The position numbers and the translations under genes are program-made. The notes under the pieces are model-generated. The model did no database searches and was not told where the DNA came from. It worked only from the letters and a program-made list of their open reading frames with translations. DNA of 32,769 nucleotides from an uncultured Pelagibacteraceae bacterium (GTDB lineage: Bacteria; Pseudomonadota; Alphaproteobacteria; Pelagibacterales; Pelagibacteraceae): assembly GCA_902563555.1 (NCBI GenBank), contig CACEXM010000010.1, forward strand, positions 1 through 32,769, given 5' to 3'. This document shows positions 14,742 through 23,807 of this stretch, in pieces (position 1 is the stretch's first letter; the number at the start of each line of letters is the position of its first letter).

Positions 14742-15701
14742 TTAAAATCTGTGTAAATAGCCTTTACTTTTTATGCTAATTTTATTCCCTTTTTCATCAA
14801 TAATTTGTGATTTTTGTCGACTTGAACAAATTTTTCCAATTTTTGAAATTTTTATACCTAAAAATTTAAATGTTCGTTCAATGATTCTGGCCTTTTTTTT
14901 AGATGCGGTGAATAATATCTGATAATCATCACCTCTTGATACAAAGTCAATTTTTTTTAATTTTTTTTGTAAGATTACATCTTTTAGTTTTTTTGATATT
15001 GGAACTTTAGTTAAATATATTTTGTAAGAAAATTTCTGTTTATTAATTAATTTGTCTAGATCAGCAAAAAGACCGTCGGAAATATCTATAGATGTATTCG
15101 CAAAGTTAAATAATTGGTTAGCTAAATCTAAATGCAATTCTGGAAGATAGTATTTATTAATAAAATATTTACTAAAATCTTTATTTAATGAAATATTTTT
15201 TTTTAAAATTCTTAAACCTGCATAACTATCTCCTAAATTACCTGATACATAAATATCATCATCAATTTTTGCATTATTCCTAAATATTATATTATCAGAA
15301 AAACCAACAGAAATAATTGTAAAACTTAATTTACTAGAAAAAACTGTATCCCCGCCAGACAAATATATACCAAACTTTTTTTGTTCCTGTTTAAGTGAAA
15401 GGGACATTTTGCTTAAATTTAATTTTGTAAATGTTTTTTTATTTCCAGAACCAGAAATAAAATAATATTTTGGCTTAACACCTTTGCAAATTAAATCTGA
15501 AATAGATGATCTAAGAATTTTTTTAATTACTAAATTAGGTTTTTTAAAATCAAAAAAATGAGATCTATTTATATATGTATCAACAGAAACAACTAGTTTT
15601 TTTGACTTATCAAAAAAAACGTCGTCATTTAAATTTAGTGAATTATTATTATTAAGAGTTAATTTAGAAAAATATTTTTTAATTAGGTCAAATTCATGCA
15701 T
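14742..15701 (-). CDS. thiL: Thiamine-monophosphate kinase
   Basis: A 319-residue PurM-like ATP-dependent kinase that phosphorylates thiamine monophosphate to thiamine diphosphate. Divergent but recognisable motifs are LNDDV (24-28, usual GDDAA), SVDTYINRSHF (39-49, usual TDxLVEGxHF), ISDLICKGVKP, SGGDT (115-119), VSGNLGDSYAGL, TSIDISDGLFADLDKL and RGDDYQILFTA (usual GEDYELLF). The length is normal. It overlaps nusB by 8 bp. The nusB-thiL pair downstream of riboflavin genes is a common alphaproteobacterial order. It is last in the AspH-rpiB-glyA-nrdR-rib-nusB cluster. Confidence 0.93.
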   Translation of the reverse strand: MHEFDLIKKYFSKLTLNNNNSLNLNDDVFFDKSKKLVVSVDTYINRSHFFDFKKPNLVIKKILRSSISDLICKGVKPKYYFISGSGNKKTFTKLNLSKMSLSLKQEQKKFGIYLSGGDTVFSSKLSFTIISVGFSDNIIFRNNAKIDDDIYVSGNLGDSYAGLRILKKNISLNKDFSKYFINKYYLPELHLDLANQLFNFANTSIDISDGLFADLDKLINKQKFSYKIYLTKVPISKKLKDVILQKKLKKIDFVSRGDDYQILFTASKKKARIIERTFKFLGIKISKIGKICSSRQKSQIIDEKGNKISIKSKGYLHRF

Positions 15702-16098
15702 TTGAATATCTTAATCTCTTAGCTACATTATCTAATAATGCATTAAGGTATTTAATTTGAGAATTATTTAAAAAAAAGTTAGATGCGTAAAGATACTCCT
15801 TAATGATTATCCTTATTGACACATTAGGTTTGTACAAAATTTCATATGTTGCTGATTTTAAAATAATTTGAAATATTTTGTCTAGTTTAAATAGATTAAA
15901 ATCTACACCTAGATTCTTGTCTAACTCTTCTACAATGATCTCATTACGTTCTATTGTACCAAGAACAATGTCTTTAATAAATTTTTTAAACCTATGTTTT
16001 GGGAATTCAATCTTGTTATCATTATTATACAAAACGCTATATAATTTTTGAATAATTATAATTCTTGGATTGTTTTTTAGACTGTATTTTGATCTCAT
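15694..16098 (-). CDS. nusB: Transcription antitermination protein NusB
   Basis: A 134-residue all-helical protein. RIIIIQKLYSVLYN is the N-terminal helix that binds boxA RNA (usual ARxxAVQALY). KFIKDIVLGTIERNEIIVEELDKNL and LDKIFQIILKSATYEILYKPNVSIRIIIKEYLYAS match the remaining NusB helices, ending in LNALLDNVAKRL. With NusE (S10) it supports rRNA transcription antitermination. It overlaps ribH by 4 bp and thiL by 8 bp. Confidence 0.93.
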   Translation of the reverse strand: MRSKYSLKNNPRIIIIQKLYSVLYNNDNKIEFPKHRFKKFIKDIVLGTIERNEIIVEELDKNLGVDFNLFKLDKIFQIILKSATYEILYKPNVSIRIIIKEYLYASNFFLNNSQIKYLNALLDNVAKRLRYSNA

Positions 16099-16484
16099 TT
16101 TTGAGATAACACTGAAACAATTGCTTTTGCTGCCTCAGCACCCCTTTTTTTTCTGAGCTTTGCTTGATTCATATTTAAACAAGTAAGGATTCCATTTCCT
16201 ATAGGTTTTTTTGAGTTTATCGCTAAATCCATAATAGCATTAGTTGAAGATTGAGATATGAAATCAAAATGTGGAGTTTTGCCTTTAATAACACATCCAA
16301 GAGCAATGAAAGCGTCAAATTTTTTTAGATATTTTGATATAGTAATTGGTATTTCAAAAACGCCAGGAACTTTTATTGTCTCTATTTCAAAAGAACTTGG
16401 TAGGTTTTTTTTTGCACTGTTTAATAAGCCAAATGAAATTTCTTTGTAATAATCAGCTACAATGATTAAAATTTTTTTTTTCAT
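16095..16484 (-). CDS. ribH: 6,7-dimethyl-8-ribityllumazine synthase
   Basis: 129 residues, the penultimate enzyme of riboflavin synthesis. It condenses the dihydroxybutanone phosphate made by RibB with the RibD product. PGVFEIPITI, ALGCVIKGKTPHFDFIS with catalytic His72, and PIGNGILTCLNMNQA are the substrate-site motifs, and RGAEAAKAIV is the C-terminal helix. It is shorter than the usual 140-155 residues, mainly at the N-terminus. The start overlaps the ribB stop by one base. Confidence 0.96.
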   Translation of the reverse strand: MKKKILIIVADYYKEISFGLLNSAKKNLPSSFEIETIKVPGVFEIPITISKYLKKFDAFIALGCVIKGKTPHFDFISQSSTNAIMDLAINSKKPIGNGILTCLNMNQAKLRKKRGAEAAKAIVSVLSQK

Positions 16485-17587
16485 TAAATCAATTCTTGTT
16501 TGGTAATTTTAATATTAAAACCTTCAAGTCCAATAACTTTTTTTGGTGTTTTGGTTATTAATATCATTTTGTTAATTCTTAAGTCTTTAATGATTTGGGC
16601 ACCTATACCATAGTTTCTTATAAGATTGTCTTTTCCTTTATCTTTTTTTAAATTTTTATTTTTATAACTTTTTAATGTTTGTGTAACAGATTTTAAGTTG
16701 GTGTCTTTAATAAAAATTAATACACAATTAGTATATTTCTTAAAATAATCTATAGTTTTATTAAATGAATTGGGTAATTTTTGACTTATCAAATAATTAT
16801 AAACAACATTTGATGAAATAACTCTAACGCGTGGAATAATAGATTTTTTTAGTGAACCTTTGATAAGTGCAAAATGCTCAGATCCATTTAATAGATTTTC
16901 ATATATTTTAATTTTATATTTTTGTTTTTTAATCTGAATTTTGGATGTTTTTTTAAGTTTCACTAATTTTTCTTTTTTTAAACGATAAGAGATAAGATCT
17001 TCAATTTTTCCAATCTTGAGTTTATGTTTTTGTGCAAAATTAATAAGCTTTTGACCCTTAGCCATAGTTCCATCTTCATTCATTATTTCACAAATTACTG
17101 CTGAATTATTTTTTCTGGCTAGTTTTGAGATATCAACTGACGCCTCAGTGTGACCAGCCCTGACAAGAACACCACCATCTTGAGCAATAATTGGAAATAC
17201 ATGGCCTGGTGATACAATGTCTTTTTTGCTTACATTTTTTTTTGATGCGATCTTAATAGTTCTAGCCCTATCCTTTGCTGAAATACCAGTGGTAATTCCT
17301 TTTCTGGCTTCAATTGAAACTGTAAATGCTGTTTGATTTCTAGATTGATTTACAGGTGACATTAAAGATAAATTTAGCCTTTTAGCTTGAAGACTGTCTA
17401 ATGCTAAACAGATTAAACCTCTTCCATATTTAGCCATAAAATTAATGTTCCTAGCATTAGAATCGGAAGTTGAAATGACCAAATCACCCTCATTTTCTCT
17501 TTTTTCATCATCAACTAAAATGTACATACCTCCTCTTCTAGCAACATTTATTATAGTTTCTATTGATGAATAATTATTTTTTTTCAT
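16484..17587 (-). CDS. ribB: 3,4-dihydroxy-2-butanone-4-phosphate synthase with degenerate GTP cyclohydrolase II domain
   Basis: 367 residues. Residues 1-205 form a complete RibB domain: VDDEKRENEGDL (25-36), YGRGLICLAL, FTVSIEARKGITTGISAKDRART, and PGHVFPIIAQDGG...RAGHTEASVD (128-152), so it should convert ribulose-5-phosphate to dihydroxybutanone phosphate. Residues 208-367 align with GTP cyclohydrolase II at the end (NYGIGAQIIKDLRI, TPKKVIGLEGF) but lack the zinc cysteines of the HSECLTGD...LRCDCG block, replaced here by an ordinary SSNVVYNYL stretch. The second half is therefore expected to have no cyclohydrolase activity, as in the RibBX hybrids known from alphaproteobacteria. A separate GTP cyclohydrolase II gene should exist elsewhere. 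It overlaps ribE by 14 bp. Confidence 0.92.
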   Translation of the reverse strand: MKKNNYSSIETIINVARRGGMYILVDDEKRENEGDLVISTSDSNARNINFMAKYGRGLICLALDSLQAKRLNLSLMSPVNQSRNQTAFTVSIEARKGITTGISAKDRARTIKIASKKNVSKKDIVSPGHVFPIIAQDGGVLVRAGHTEASVDISKLARKNNSAVICEIMNEDGTMAKGQKLINFAQKHKLKIGKIEDLISYRLKKEKLVKLKKTSKIQIKKQKYKIKIYENLLNGSEHFALIKGSLKKSIIPRVRVISSNVVYNYLISQKLPNSFNKTIDYFKKYTNCVLIFIKDTNLKSVTQTLKSYKNKNLKKDKGKDNLIRNYGIGAQIIKDLRINKMILITKTPKKVIGLEGFNIKITKQELI

Positions 17588-18167
17588 AAAAATAATTCCT
17601 AACGTATTTTGAAAGAATATCTATCTCAACATTGACTAAATTTCCTTTTTTAAGAGATGATAAATTTGTTAATCTATATGTGTGTGGAATAATCCAAATT
17701 TGAAAACCTTTACTTGTTACTTTTGAAATTGTTAGAGAAATACCATTTATACTAATTGAAGCTTTTTCAATAATATTTTTTCTTTCTTTTTTGTTAATTT
17801 GAAAATCAAATAAGTAAGATTTATCAATTTTTTTTATACTTAATATTTTTCCAACAGCATCAACATGTCCCTGACAAATATGACCCGAAATTTTTTGACC
17901 ATATTTAAGAGGGAGTTCTAGATTAATTTTATCCTTTAATCTTATATAATTAAATTTAGATCGATTTATTGTTTCATCAGAAAGATAAAACTCCATTATC
18001 TTATTTTTAATTGATATAAGAGTAAGACAAACTCCATCACAGGCTACAGAAATACCTATATCCTTCATACTTAACTTTAAACCTGATTTTATAAATATAT
18101 TAATGCCTTTGGGTCTTTTAAGTATCTTAGTAACTAAACCTTTGTTGAATATTATTCCATTAAACAT
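17574..18167 (-). CDS. ribE: Riboflavin synthase (alpha chain)
   Basis: 197 residues with the two tandem lumazine-binding repeats (about 1-90 and 91-190) that dismutate two dimethylribityllumazines to riboflavin. MFNGIIFNKGLV is the usual N-terminus, IGISVACDGVCLTL ends the first repeat, LPLKYGQKISGHICQGHVDAVGKI opens the second and ASISINGISLTISKV closes it. It starts one base after ribD ends and overlaps ribB by 14 bp. Confidence 0.95.
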   Translation of the reverse strand: MFNGIIFNKGLVTKILKRPKGINIFIKSGLKLSMKDIGISVACDGVCLTLISIKNKIMEFYLSDETINRSKFNYIRLKDKINLELPLKYGQKISGHICQGHVDAVGKILSIKKIDKSYLFDFQINKKERKNIIEKASISINGISLTISKVTSKGFQIWIIPHTYRLTNLSSLKKGNLVNVEIDILSKYVRNYFYEKK

Positions 18168-18168
18168 A

Positions 18169-19272
18169 TTAATTTTTATAAATTGTTATTCTGTCAGTGG
18201 CTAATTTAAAATTTATTTTATGTCTATTATATTTTGTATTTAAGATATCTAAAGATGTGAAATTTACATATTTATTTCCTTTTAATAAATTTTTTGAACT
18301 TTTAAACATATAAAATTCATTAAACATAACTTTTTGAAGAAAGCTTTTTGTTAATTGGTCACCACCTTCTACTAGGAGATTTTTAATTCCTTTCATATAT
18401 AGCTTTTTAAGAATTATCTTTAAATCAAAATTCTTATGACCATGAGTAGATTGTTTTATTAAAATAGCTCCTTTTTTTGTTAAAAAATTTTTTTTAGTTT
18501 TATTATTTGAATTGTAAAAAATAATAGTGTTTTTGTTTTTTATGGACTTAACAATATAGCTTTTTAAATTAATTTTTAAATTTTTATCTAAAATAATTCT
18601 TTTTGGAGATAATTTCGTATACCCCTCCAACCTACAATTAAGTTTTGGGTTATCTATATTTAATGTCTTGCTTGTAATTAAAATACCGTCACTTTTAAAT
18701 CTTAAATAATGAGTTAATTTATCAGACATTTCATTGGTAATTCTTTTTGTTGTGTCACTATAAATAATCTTATTTTTCGATAATGCTATTTTTCCAATTA
18801 CATAAGGTAATTTTTTTTTTCTATTAATGTAATATGAGTTATATAAATTTAGTGCTTCTTTTTTTAAAAGACCTTTTTTTGCTTTAATGTTGCTATTTTC
18901 TAAAATTAAAGAACTTTTACCTTTCACCTTTAAATCAATATCTTCAATTGGATAATAAACTTCACGAATTTGATTTTTTATTATATTCTTAGTACAAGGA
19001 GGAGTTTTTCCGTAATGATTGCATGGCTCTAATGTAATATACATTTTAGAGTCTTTTGGATCTTCAAAACAATTTGAAATAGCATTATGTTCAGCATGAG
19101 GTCTGCCTCCATACCCAGTTTGACCTATAGAAATAATCTCTCCTTTTTTAACAATTACACATCCAACAGATGGATTATCTCCAGTCAGCCCTTTTCTAGC
19201 CCTTGCTAAATCTAAAGCAAGTTTCATAAATTTCTTATCTTTTGCTGTAAAATTATCTTTTTTTGTAGACAT
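18169..19272 (-). CDS. ribD: Bifunctional pyrimidine deaminase/reductase RibD
   Basis: 367 residues. An N-terminal cytidine-deaminase-like zinc domain shows HAE (59-61) and [11 protein letters not shown] with Cys84 and Cys93. A C-terminal DHFR-like reductase domain (from about 155) shows [34 protein letters not shown] (usual DAILVGxGTVxxDxPxLT) and [13 protein letters not shown]. It performs the second and third steps of riboflavin synthesis. The reductase half is divergent but complete. The start at 19272 overlaps nrdR by 20 bp; Met16 is an alternative start, but the extra N-terminal [14 protein letters not shown] resembles other RibD proteins, so I keep the longer form. Confidence 0.94.
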   Translation of the reverse strand: MSTKKDNFTAKDKKFMKLALDLARARKGLTGDNPSVGCVIVKKGEIISIGQTGYGGRPHAEHNAISNCFEDPKDSKMYITLEPCNHYGKTPPCTKNIIKNQIREVYYPIEDIDLKVKGKSSLILENSNIKAKKGLLKKEALNLYNSYYINRKKKLPYVIGKIALSKNKIIYSDTTKRITNEMSDKLTHYLRFKSDGILITSKTLNIDNPKLNCRLEGYTKLSPKRIILDKNLKINLKSYIVKSIKNKNTIIFYNSNNKTKKNFLTKKGAILIKQSTHGHKNFDLKIILKKLYMKGIKNLLVEGGDQLTKSFLQKVMFNEFYMFKSSKNLLKGNKYVNFTSLDILNTKYNRHKINFKLATDRITIYKN

Positions 19273-19711
19273 CTATCTTGTCCACAAATTGTATAAAATC
19301 TTTTTCTTCTCTAAAATTTCTATAAACAGATGCAAATCTAACATATGCAACAGGGTCAAGATCTTTTAAACCTTCCATAACCATAGTTCCAATTGTATTG
19401 CTAGAAATTTCATTTTGACCTAATTCCTCCAAAGATCTTGAAATTTTACTGATAAACTTCTCAATAGTTTCAGTGTCTAAAGGTCTTTTCTTAAGTGCTA
19501 TGTAAATTGATTTAGATAATTTATCTCTGTCAAATGAAGATTTTCGTCCGTTTTTTTTTACCACCATTATTTCACGATGTTGAATTCTCTCAAATGTTGT
19601 AAATCTTGTACCACACTCACATAATCTTCTTCTACGAATTGCTGTTCCATCTTCAGTTGGGCGAGAATCTACTACAGAAGTCTCACCTTTCTTTTCGCAA
19701 GGACAGATCAT
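19253..19711 (-). CDS. nrdR: Transcriptional repressor NrdR
   Basis: 152 residues. A small zinc ribbon (1-40) is followed by an ATP-cone (about 49-140: [16 protein letters not shown]...[13 protein letters not shown]) that senses ATP/dATP and represses ribonucleotide reductase genes. The core [19 protein letters not shown] and RFTTFERIQ are typical. Unusually, both zinc knuckles read CxC (Cys3/Cys5 and Cys31/Cys33) instead of the family's CxxC; the nucleotide sequence is in frame throughout, so this is not an obvious frameshift. It overlaps glyA by 4 bp (ATGA) and ribD by 20 bp. The glyA-nrdR-ribD order is standard in alphaproteobacteria. Confidence 0.95.
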   Translation of the reverse strand: MICPCEKKGETSVVDSRPTEDGTAIRRRRLCECGTRFTTFERIQHREIMVVKKNGRKSSFDRDKLSKSIYIALKKRPLDTETIEKFISKISRSLEELGQNEISSNTIGTMVMEGLKDLDPVAYVRFASVYRNFREEKDFIQFVDKIDVYKKR

Positions 19712-21021
19712 CTATTGAGATTTTTGTAAATTGGGAAATGAGAGCACAAATCTATAACTTCGTTTCTAACTTCCTCCTCAATTTTACTATTATCCTCAGG
19801 GTTTTTTGATAAACCTTCTATTACTTTTGTTATTAAATTACCAACTTTCTCAAATTCTTTTAAACCAAATCCTCTTGTTGTTGCAGCTTGAGAACCAAGT
19901 CTGATACCAGATGTGATCATAGGTTTTTCAGTATCAAAAGGAATTCCGTTTTTATTACAAGTAATGTTTGCTCTGCAGAGACTTTCAGAGGCAACGTTTC
20001 CCTTCACATTGAATGGTCTAAGATCAACTAACATCAAATGGGTATCTGTGCCACCAGAATAAATTTTAAATCCATTATTTTTTAAAGTTTCGGCTAACAT
20101 TTTAGCATTAGCTAAAACATTTTTTATATAAACTTGAAATTCTGGTTTAAGTGCTTCGAAAAAGCCCGCAGCCTTTGCTGCAATTATGTGCATTAACGGT
20201 CCACCTTGGTACCCTGGAAAAACTGCTGTATCAAATTTTTTTCCTAGATCAAGATCATTTGATAAAATTATACCACCTCTTGCACTTCTAAAAACTTTGT
20301 GAGTTGTTGAAGTGACTACATGAGCATAATCACATGGGTTTGGATAACCTTTTCCAGCAACAAGACCAGAAAAATGGGCCATATCAACCATCAAGTATGC
20401 ACCTACCTTATCTGCTATTTCACGAAATCTTTTAAAATCAATTACTCTCGAGTATGCACTTCCTCCGGCAATAATTAATTTAGGTTTATGTTCTAAAGCT
20501 AATTTTTCTACATTTTCATAATCTATTAGCTCTGATTTTTTATCTACGTCATAACTAATCGCATTAAACCACTTTCCAGACATTGAAATTTTTAATCCGT
20601 GAGTAATATGACCTCCAGAATTTAAGCTCATACCCATAAATGTATCGTTAGGTTTAAGGAGAGCTAAAAATACTGCTCCATTTGCTTGTGCGCCAGAATG
20701 TGGTTGTACATTTGCATACTCACAATTAAAAAGTTTTTTAATTCTCTCTAAAGCTAATTTCTCAGCTACATCCACATGCTCGCACCCATTATAATATCTC
20801 TTACCAGGATATCCTTCCGCATATTTGTTTGTAAGCACTGAGCCTTGTGCCTCAAGCACTGCTTGAGAAACAATATTCTCAGAAGCTATAAGTTCAATAT
20901 GATTTTGTTGTCTAACTAATTCATCATTAATAGCTTTGAATAAATCTGGATCAGATTGAGATAAACTTTTTTCAAAAAAATCTTTATAATCTGAATTTAT
21001 ATATTTAGTTTCACTTGACAT
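19708..21021 (-). CDS. glyA: Serine hydroxymethyltransferase
   Basis: A 437-residue PLP enzyme interconverting serine and glycine with tetrahydrofolate, the main source of one-carbon units. [52 protein letters not shown] and the cofactor lysine Lys242 in [13 protein letters not shown] are visible. Most SHMTs read THKTLRGPRGG there, so the segment after the lysine is altered while the RGG is retained. It sits six bases after rpiB and overlaps nrdR by 4 bp, in the conserved rpiB-glyA-nrdR-rib order. Confidence 0.97.
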   Translation of the reverse strand: MSSETKYINSDYKDFFEKSLSQSDPDLFKAINDELVRQQNHIELIASENIVSQAVLEAQGSVLTNKYAEGYPGKRYYNGCEHVDVAEKLALERIKKLFNCEYANVQPHSGAQANGAVFLALLKPNDTFMGMSLNSGGHITHGLKISMSGKWFNAISYDVDKKSELIDYENVEKLALEHKPKLIIAGGSAYSRVIDFKRFREIADKVGAYLMVDMAHFSGLVAGKGYPNPCDYAHVVTSTTHKVFRSARGGIILSNDLDLGKKFDTAVFPGYQGGPLMHIIAAKAAGFFEALKPEFQVYIKNVLANAKMLAETLKNNGFKIYSGGTDTHLMLVDLRPFNVKGNVASESLCRANITCNKNGIPFDTEKPMITSGIRLGSQAATTRGFGLKEFEKVGNLITKVIEGLSKNPEDNSKIEEEVRNEVIDLCSHFPIYKNLNR

Positions 21022-21027
21022 AATTAC

Positions 21028-21453
21028 CTAAATTTTTTTAACTCTTTTTTTGTGTCTTCCACCCTCAAAATTTGTATTAAAGAACACAGATATACATTTA
21101 AATGCTGTATCTTTTTTTGTCAATCTAGAACCTAATGTAATAATATTCGCATTATTGTGTGATCTCGATAATCTAGTGTTTCTTATTGAATAACCTAAAG
21201 CTGCTCTTATTTTCTTGTGTTTATTAGCTGCCATTGACATTCCCATACCCGATCCACAGACCAATATACCCATATTCTTATTATTTTTACTAACTTTCTT
21301 ACAAAGATTATGTGCATAATCTGGATAATTTACTGAGTTTTCTGAGTCGTAAGTTCCTAAATCGTCAAATATAAATCTTTTAGAAAATTTTTTTTTAATC
21401 TGCTCCTTTAGTTGATATCCAGCATGATCTGATGAAATGAATACTTTTCTCAA
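21028..21453 (-). CDS. rpiB: Ribose-5-phosphate isomerase B
   Basis: 141 residues interconverting ribose-5-P and ribulose-5-P. Ribulose-5-P is also the substrate of RibB in the same cluster. SSDHAGYQLK (7-16), DLGTYDSENSVNYPDYA, the active-site loop VCGSGMGMSMAANK with Cys66, and RSHNNANIITLGSR with His99 match RpiB. It starts one base after the AspH-like gene ends and sits six bases before glyA. Confidence 0.96.
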   Translation of the reverse strand: MRKVFISSDHAGYQLKEQIKKKFSKRFIFDDLGTYDSENSVNYPDYAHNLCKKVSKNNKNMGILVCGSGMGMSMAANKHKKIRAALGYSIRNTRLSRSHNNANIITLGSRLTKKDTAFKCISVFFNTNFEGGRHKKRVKKI

Positions 21454-21454
21454 T

Positions 21455-22045
21455 TTAATTAAATTTGTAATCTAATACGCAAGCAACTAAATGGATTCTG
21501 TCTTCTTCTCCACCGTTAAAGGCGTTATGATACTTTGTGTTGTTAGTTATCCAAACAGAGCCATCAGCTGGCATATGTTTTGCAACATTATCAATAACCA
21601 TTATTGATCCTGGATTAGTTATAATCGGAATATGAAGTCTTGGTTCTGGATCTCTATGCCAACTTAATGTTGATCTTGGTTCTTTTAATAAAACTCTTAC
21701 TCTTCCTAACTTATATTTGGATGAAAGAACATCAAAGACTTCTTTAAAATAAGTATTTTTATAATCATTGATAAATTCTGAATAAGCAGACTCATTTATC
21801 ATTTCATCTCTTCTGGCTTCCTTTCCACTAGAGTCTGGTTTTGTCCAAAACACACCTCTAGCCTTGTTACCCTTTATAGAGTCTGGATCTCCTGGAATTT
21901 GAGTTAATGAAATAGCTCCAAAATTCGATACTCCAGTAACACCTGTAAAACCTTTTATTGATAATACTTGTTTGTAGGCCTCTTGAAGTTTTTTAATGTC
22001 AAACTTCAAATCTTGCTTTTGAAAATCATTAAAATTTAAATCCAT
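21455..22045 (-). CDS. AspH-like Fe(II)/2-oxoglutarate dioxygenase, substrate unknown
   Basis: 196 residues resembling the aspartyl/asparaginyl beta-hydroxylase fold. The probable iron ligands are His130 and Asp132 in SWHRD and His173 in KYHNAFNGG; Arg183 in EEDRIHLV is placed to bind 2-oxoglutarate. LHIPIITNPGSIMVID (138-152) forms the core jelly-roll strands. The N-terminal 100 residues (GFTGVTGVSNFGAISLTQIPG...) are not recognised. No signal peptide is visible, so it is likely cytoplasmic. It is the first gene of the rpiB-glyA-nrdR-rib cluster, one base from rpiB, divergent from hemB. AGGAG lies 13 bases before the ATG, slightly far for a ribosome-binding site. Its target, whether protein or small molecule, cannot be told from the sequence. 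Confidence 0.72.
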   Translation of the reverse strand: MDLNFNDFQKQDLKFDIKKLQEAYKQVLSIKGFTGVTGVSNFGAISLTQIPGDPDSIKGNKARGVFWTKPDSSGKEARRDEMINESAYSEFINDYKNTYFKEVFDVLSSKYKLGRVRVLLKEPRSTLSWHRDPEPRLHIPIITNPGSIMVIDNVAKHMPADGSVWITNNTKYHNAFNGGEEDRIHLVACVLDYKFN

Positions 22046-22136
22046 TGTAGCTAATTGTCTCCTGATATTGTTTATTATCTTTTTTAAGATATATTTGTAT
22101 ATAACATTTGTCGCACAATATAAATATAATTAAAGT

Positions 22137-23126
22137 ATGATTACTGGTAATTTTCCTAATTTGAGACTTAGAAGAAGTCGTAAAAATGATTGGTCTAGAA
22201 GACTAATAGCTGAAAATAATTTAACGCCTAATGATTTTATACTGCCAGTGTTTCTTATAGATGGAAAAAATAAAAAGCAAAGTATTAATTCTATGCCAGG
22301 AGTACATCGTTATTCAGTAGATAGATTAAGCTCAGTGGTTGATAAAGCACTTAAATTAAAACTGCCAATGATTGCTCTATTTCCTTATACTAACAAAAAA
22401 CATAAAGATAGATTTGGAACTGAAGCTTTAAACGAAGATAATTTAGTTTGCAAAGCTTTACAATTAATCAAAAAAAAATATCAAAACGAGATCGGAATTA
22501 TGTGTGATGTTGCGCTTGATCCATATACTTCGCATGGACAAGATGGATTAGTGAATAATAAATATGTTTTGAATGATGAAACAGTAGAAATATTAATAAA
22601 ACAATCATTGTTACAAGCTGAAATGGGATGTGACGTCATTGCACCATCTGATATGATGGATGGAAGAATAGGTAAAATTAGAAAATCATTAGATAAAAAT
22701 GGTTATAAAATGACACAAATTTTATCTTATGCAATTAAATATGCCTCGAGTTTCTATGGTCCTTTTAGAGATGCAGTTGGTTCTAAGAATATTTTAAAAG
22801 GGAATAAAAAAAATTATCAAATGGACTTCAGAAATAGCAATGAAGCTTTAAGAGAAGTTGCCTTAGATATTAAAGAAGGTGCTGATATGGTAATGGTTAA
22901 ACCAGGAATGCCATATTTAGATATTATTAAATCTGTGAAAGAAAAATTTAAAATACCGGTATTTGCATATCAAGTATCAGGTGAGTACACTTTATTATCT
23001 AATGCTGTCCATAAAGGTTTTGTAAATAATGATGCTATTCTGGAAAGTCTTATTTCATTTAAACGATCAGGTGCTAACGCAATTGTTAGCTACTATGCAG
23101 ATAGAATTGATAAAATATTAGATTAA
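22137..23126 (+). CDS. hemB: Delta-aminolevulinic acid dehydratase (porphobilinogen synthase)
   Basis: A 329-residue enzyme joining two aminolevulinates into porphobilinogen in heme synthesis. The two active-site lysines are Lys201 (AIKYASSFYGPFRDA) and Lys255 (MVKPGMPYLD). Further motifs are SRRLIAEN, APSDMMDGRIG (169-178) and AYQVSGEY (278-284). The metal region reads CDVALDPYTSHGQDG (123-137) with aspartates instead of the catalytic-zinc cysteines, so it belongs to the zinc-independent, probably Mg-using class common in alphaproteobacteria. It is divergent from the AspH-like gene with 91 bp between, and its stop abuts the recO stop with no spacer. Confidence 0.97.
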   Translation: MITGNFPNLRLRRSRKNDWSRRLIAENNLTPNDFILPVFLIDGKNKKQSINSMPGVHRYSVDRLSSVVDKALKLKLPMIALFPYTNKKHKDRFGTEALNEDNLVCKALQLIKKKYQNEIGIMCDVALDPYTSHGQDGLVNNKYVLNDETVEILIKQSLLQAEMGCDVIAPSDMMDGRIGKIRKSLDKNGYKMTQILSYAIKYASSFYGPFRDAVGSKNILKGNKKNYQMDFRNSNEALREVALDIKEGADMVMVKPGMPYLDIIKSVKEKFKIPVFAYQVSGEYTLLSNAVHKGFVNNDAILESLISFKRSGANAIVSYYADRIDKILD

Positions 23127-23807
23127 TTATTTAAATGTATTTAAAAATCTCAATCTGCTTAATGGATAATTGATATTATTAGGTCTTAATATACTTTTTT
23201 CTAGGTAATCACCAACTAGTCTTAATCCATCAATCAAAATTTCCTCATTTAAAAAATCTTGATTATTATCTATTAAGAAATTAGGAACAATTTTTTTTTC
23301 TTTTGTAGATTTTACTAAATACTTAACTTCATTATTAATAAGTTCTTTTTTTACTAAATTTTTTAACTCAAGGTCATAGCCAATGATTTTAAATAATTCT
23401 AACTCCCAAAAAATATAATTTCTTATCCAATTTTCTTTTTTTAACAAAATATAAAAATTTTCAATCAGGCTATATATATTAATATTTTTTTGAGACTCGG
23501 CTGTTAAAATTTTGATTAATTGAAAAGCAGAAAAAATACATAATAATTTCCTATAATTATTAAAAAAAATAGGAGCATAGGCCTTAAGTAGTTCAATTTT
23601 AAAATTACCAATCTTATTTTCTGTTTTAGAGGAATAATTTACATGTAATAGATTTCCCAACTGAAGATAATTCTTAATTTTTCTTGAAGTTCCTCCAAAA
23701 ATAATACCAGAAGTTTTTCCATGACTTTTGGTAAAAATTTCAACAATTATTGAATTTTCACTATATTTATTTTTTGAAATTAAAAAACCTTCATCATCCC
23801 AAGTCAT
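23127..23807 (-). CDS. recO: DNA repair protein RecO
   Basis: 226 residues. An N-terminal OB-fold begins MTWDDEGFLISKNKYSENSIIVEIFTKSHGKTSGIIFGGTSRK, the usual start of alphaproteobacterial RecO, and an all-helical C-terminal part follows. A longer frame opens at 23831, but that would overlap rnc by 22 bp and add eight residues with no family match, so the ATG at 23807-23805, two bases after the rnc stop, is preferred. RecO loads RecA with RecR in gap repair. The C-terminal part lacks an obvious zinc-cysteine cluster. In relatives era lies between rnc and recO; it is absent here. Confidence 0.92.
   Translation of the reverse strand: MTWDDEGFLISKNKYSENSIIVEIFTKSHGKTSGIIFGGTSRKIKNYLQLGNLLHVNYSSKTENKIGNFKIELLKAYAPIFFNNYRKLLCIFSAFQLIKILTAESQKNINIYSLIENFYILLKKENWIRNYIFWELELFKIIGYDLELKNLVKKELINNEVKYLVKSTKEKKIVPNFLIDNNQDFLNEEILIDGLRLVGDYLEKSILRPNNINYPLSRLRFLNTFK

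Noticed and set aside
19253..19711. Frameshift in nrdR as the cause of the short cysteine spacings
   Set aside because: Conserved residues before, between and after both knuckles are in one frame with no compensating shift.
22046..22136. FMN riboswitch or other leader for the riboflavin cluster
   Set aside because: The rib genes are embedded with overlaps inside a longer cluster, and the 91-bp gap at its head has none of the conserved FMN-element helices.
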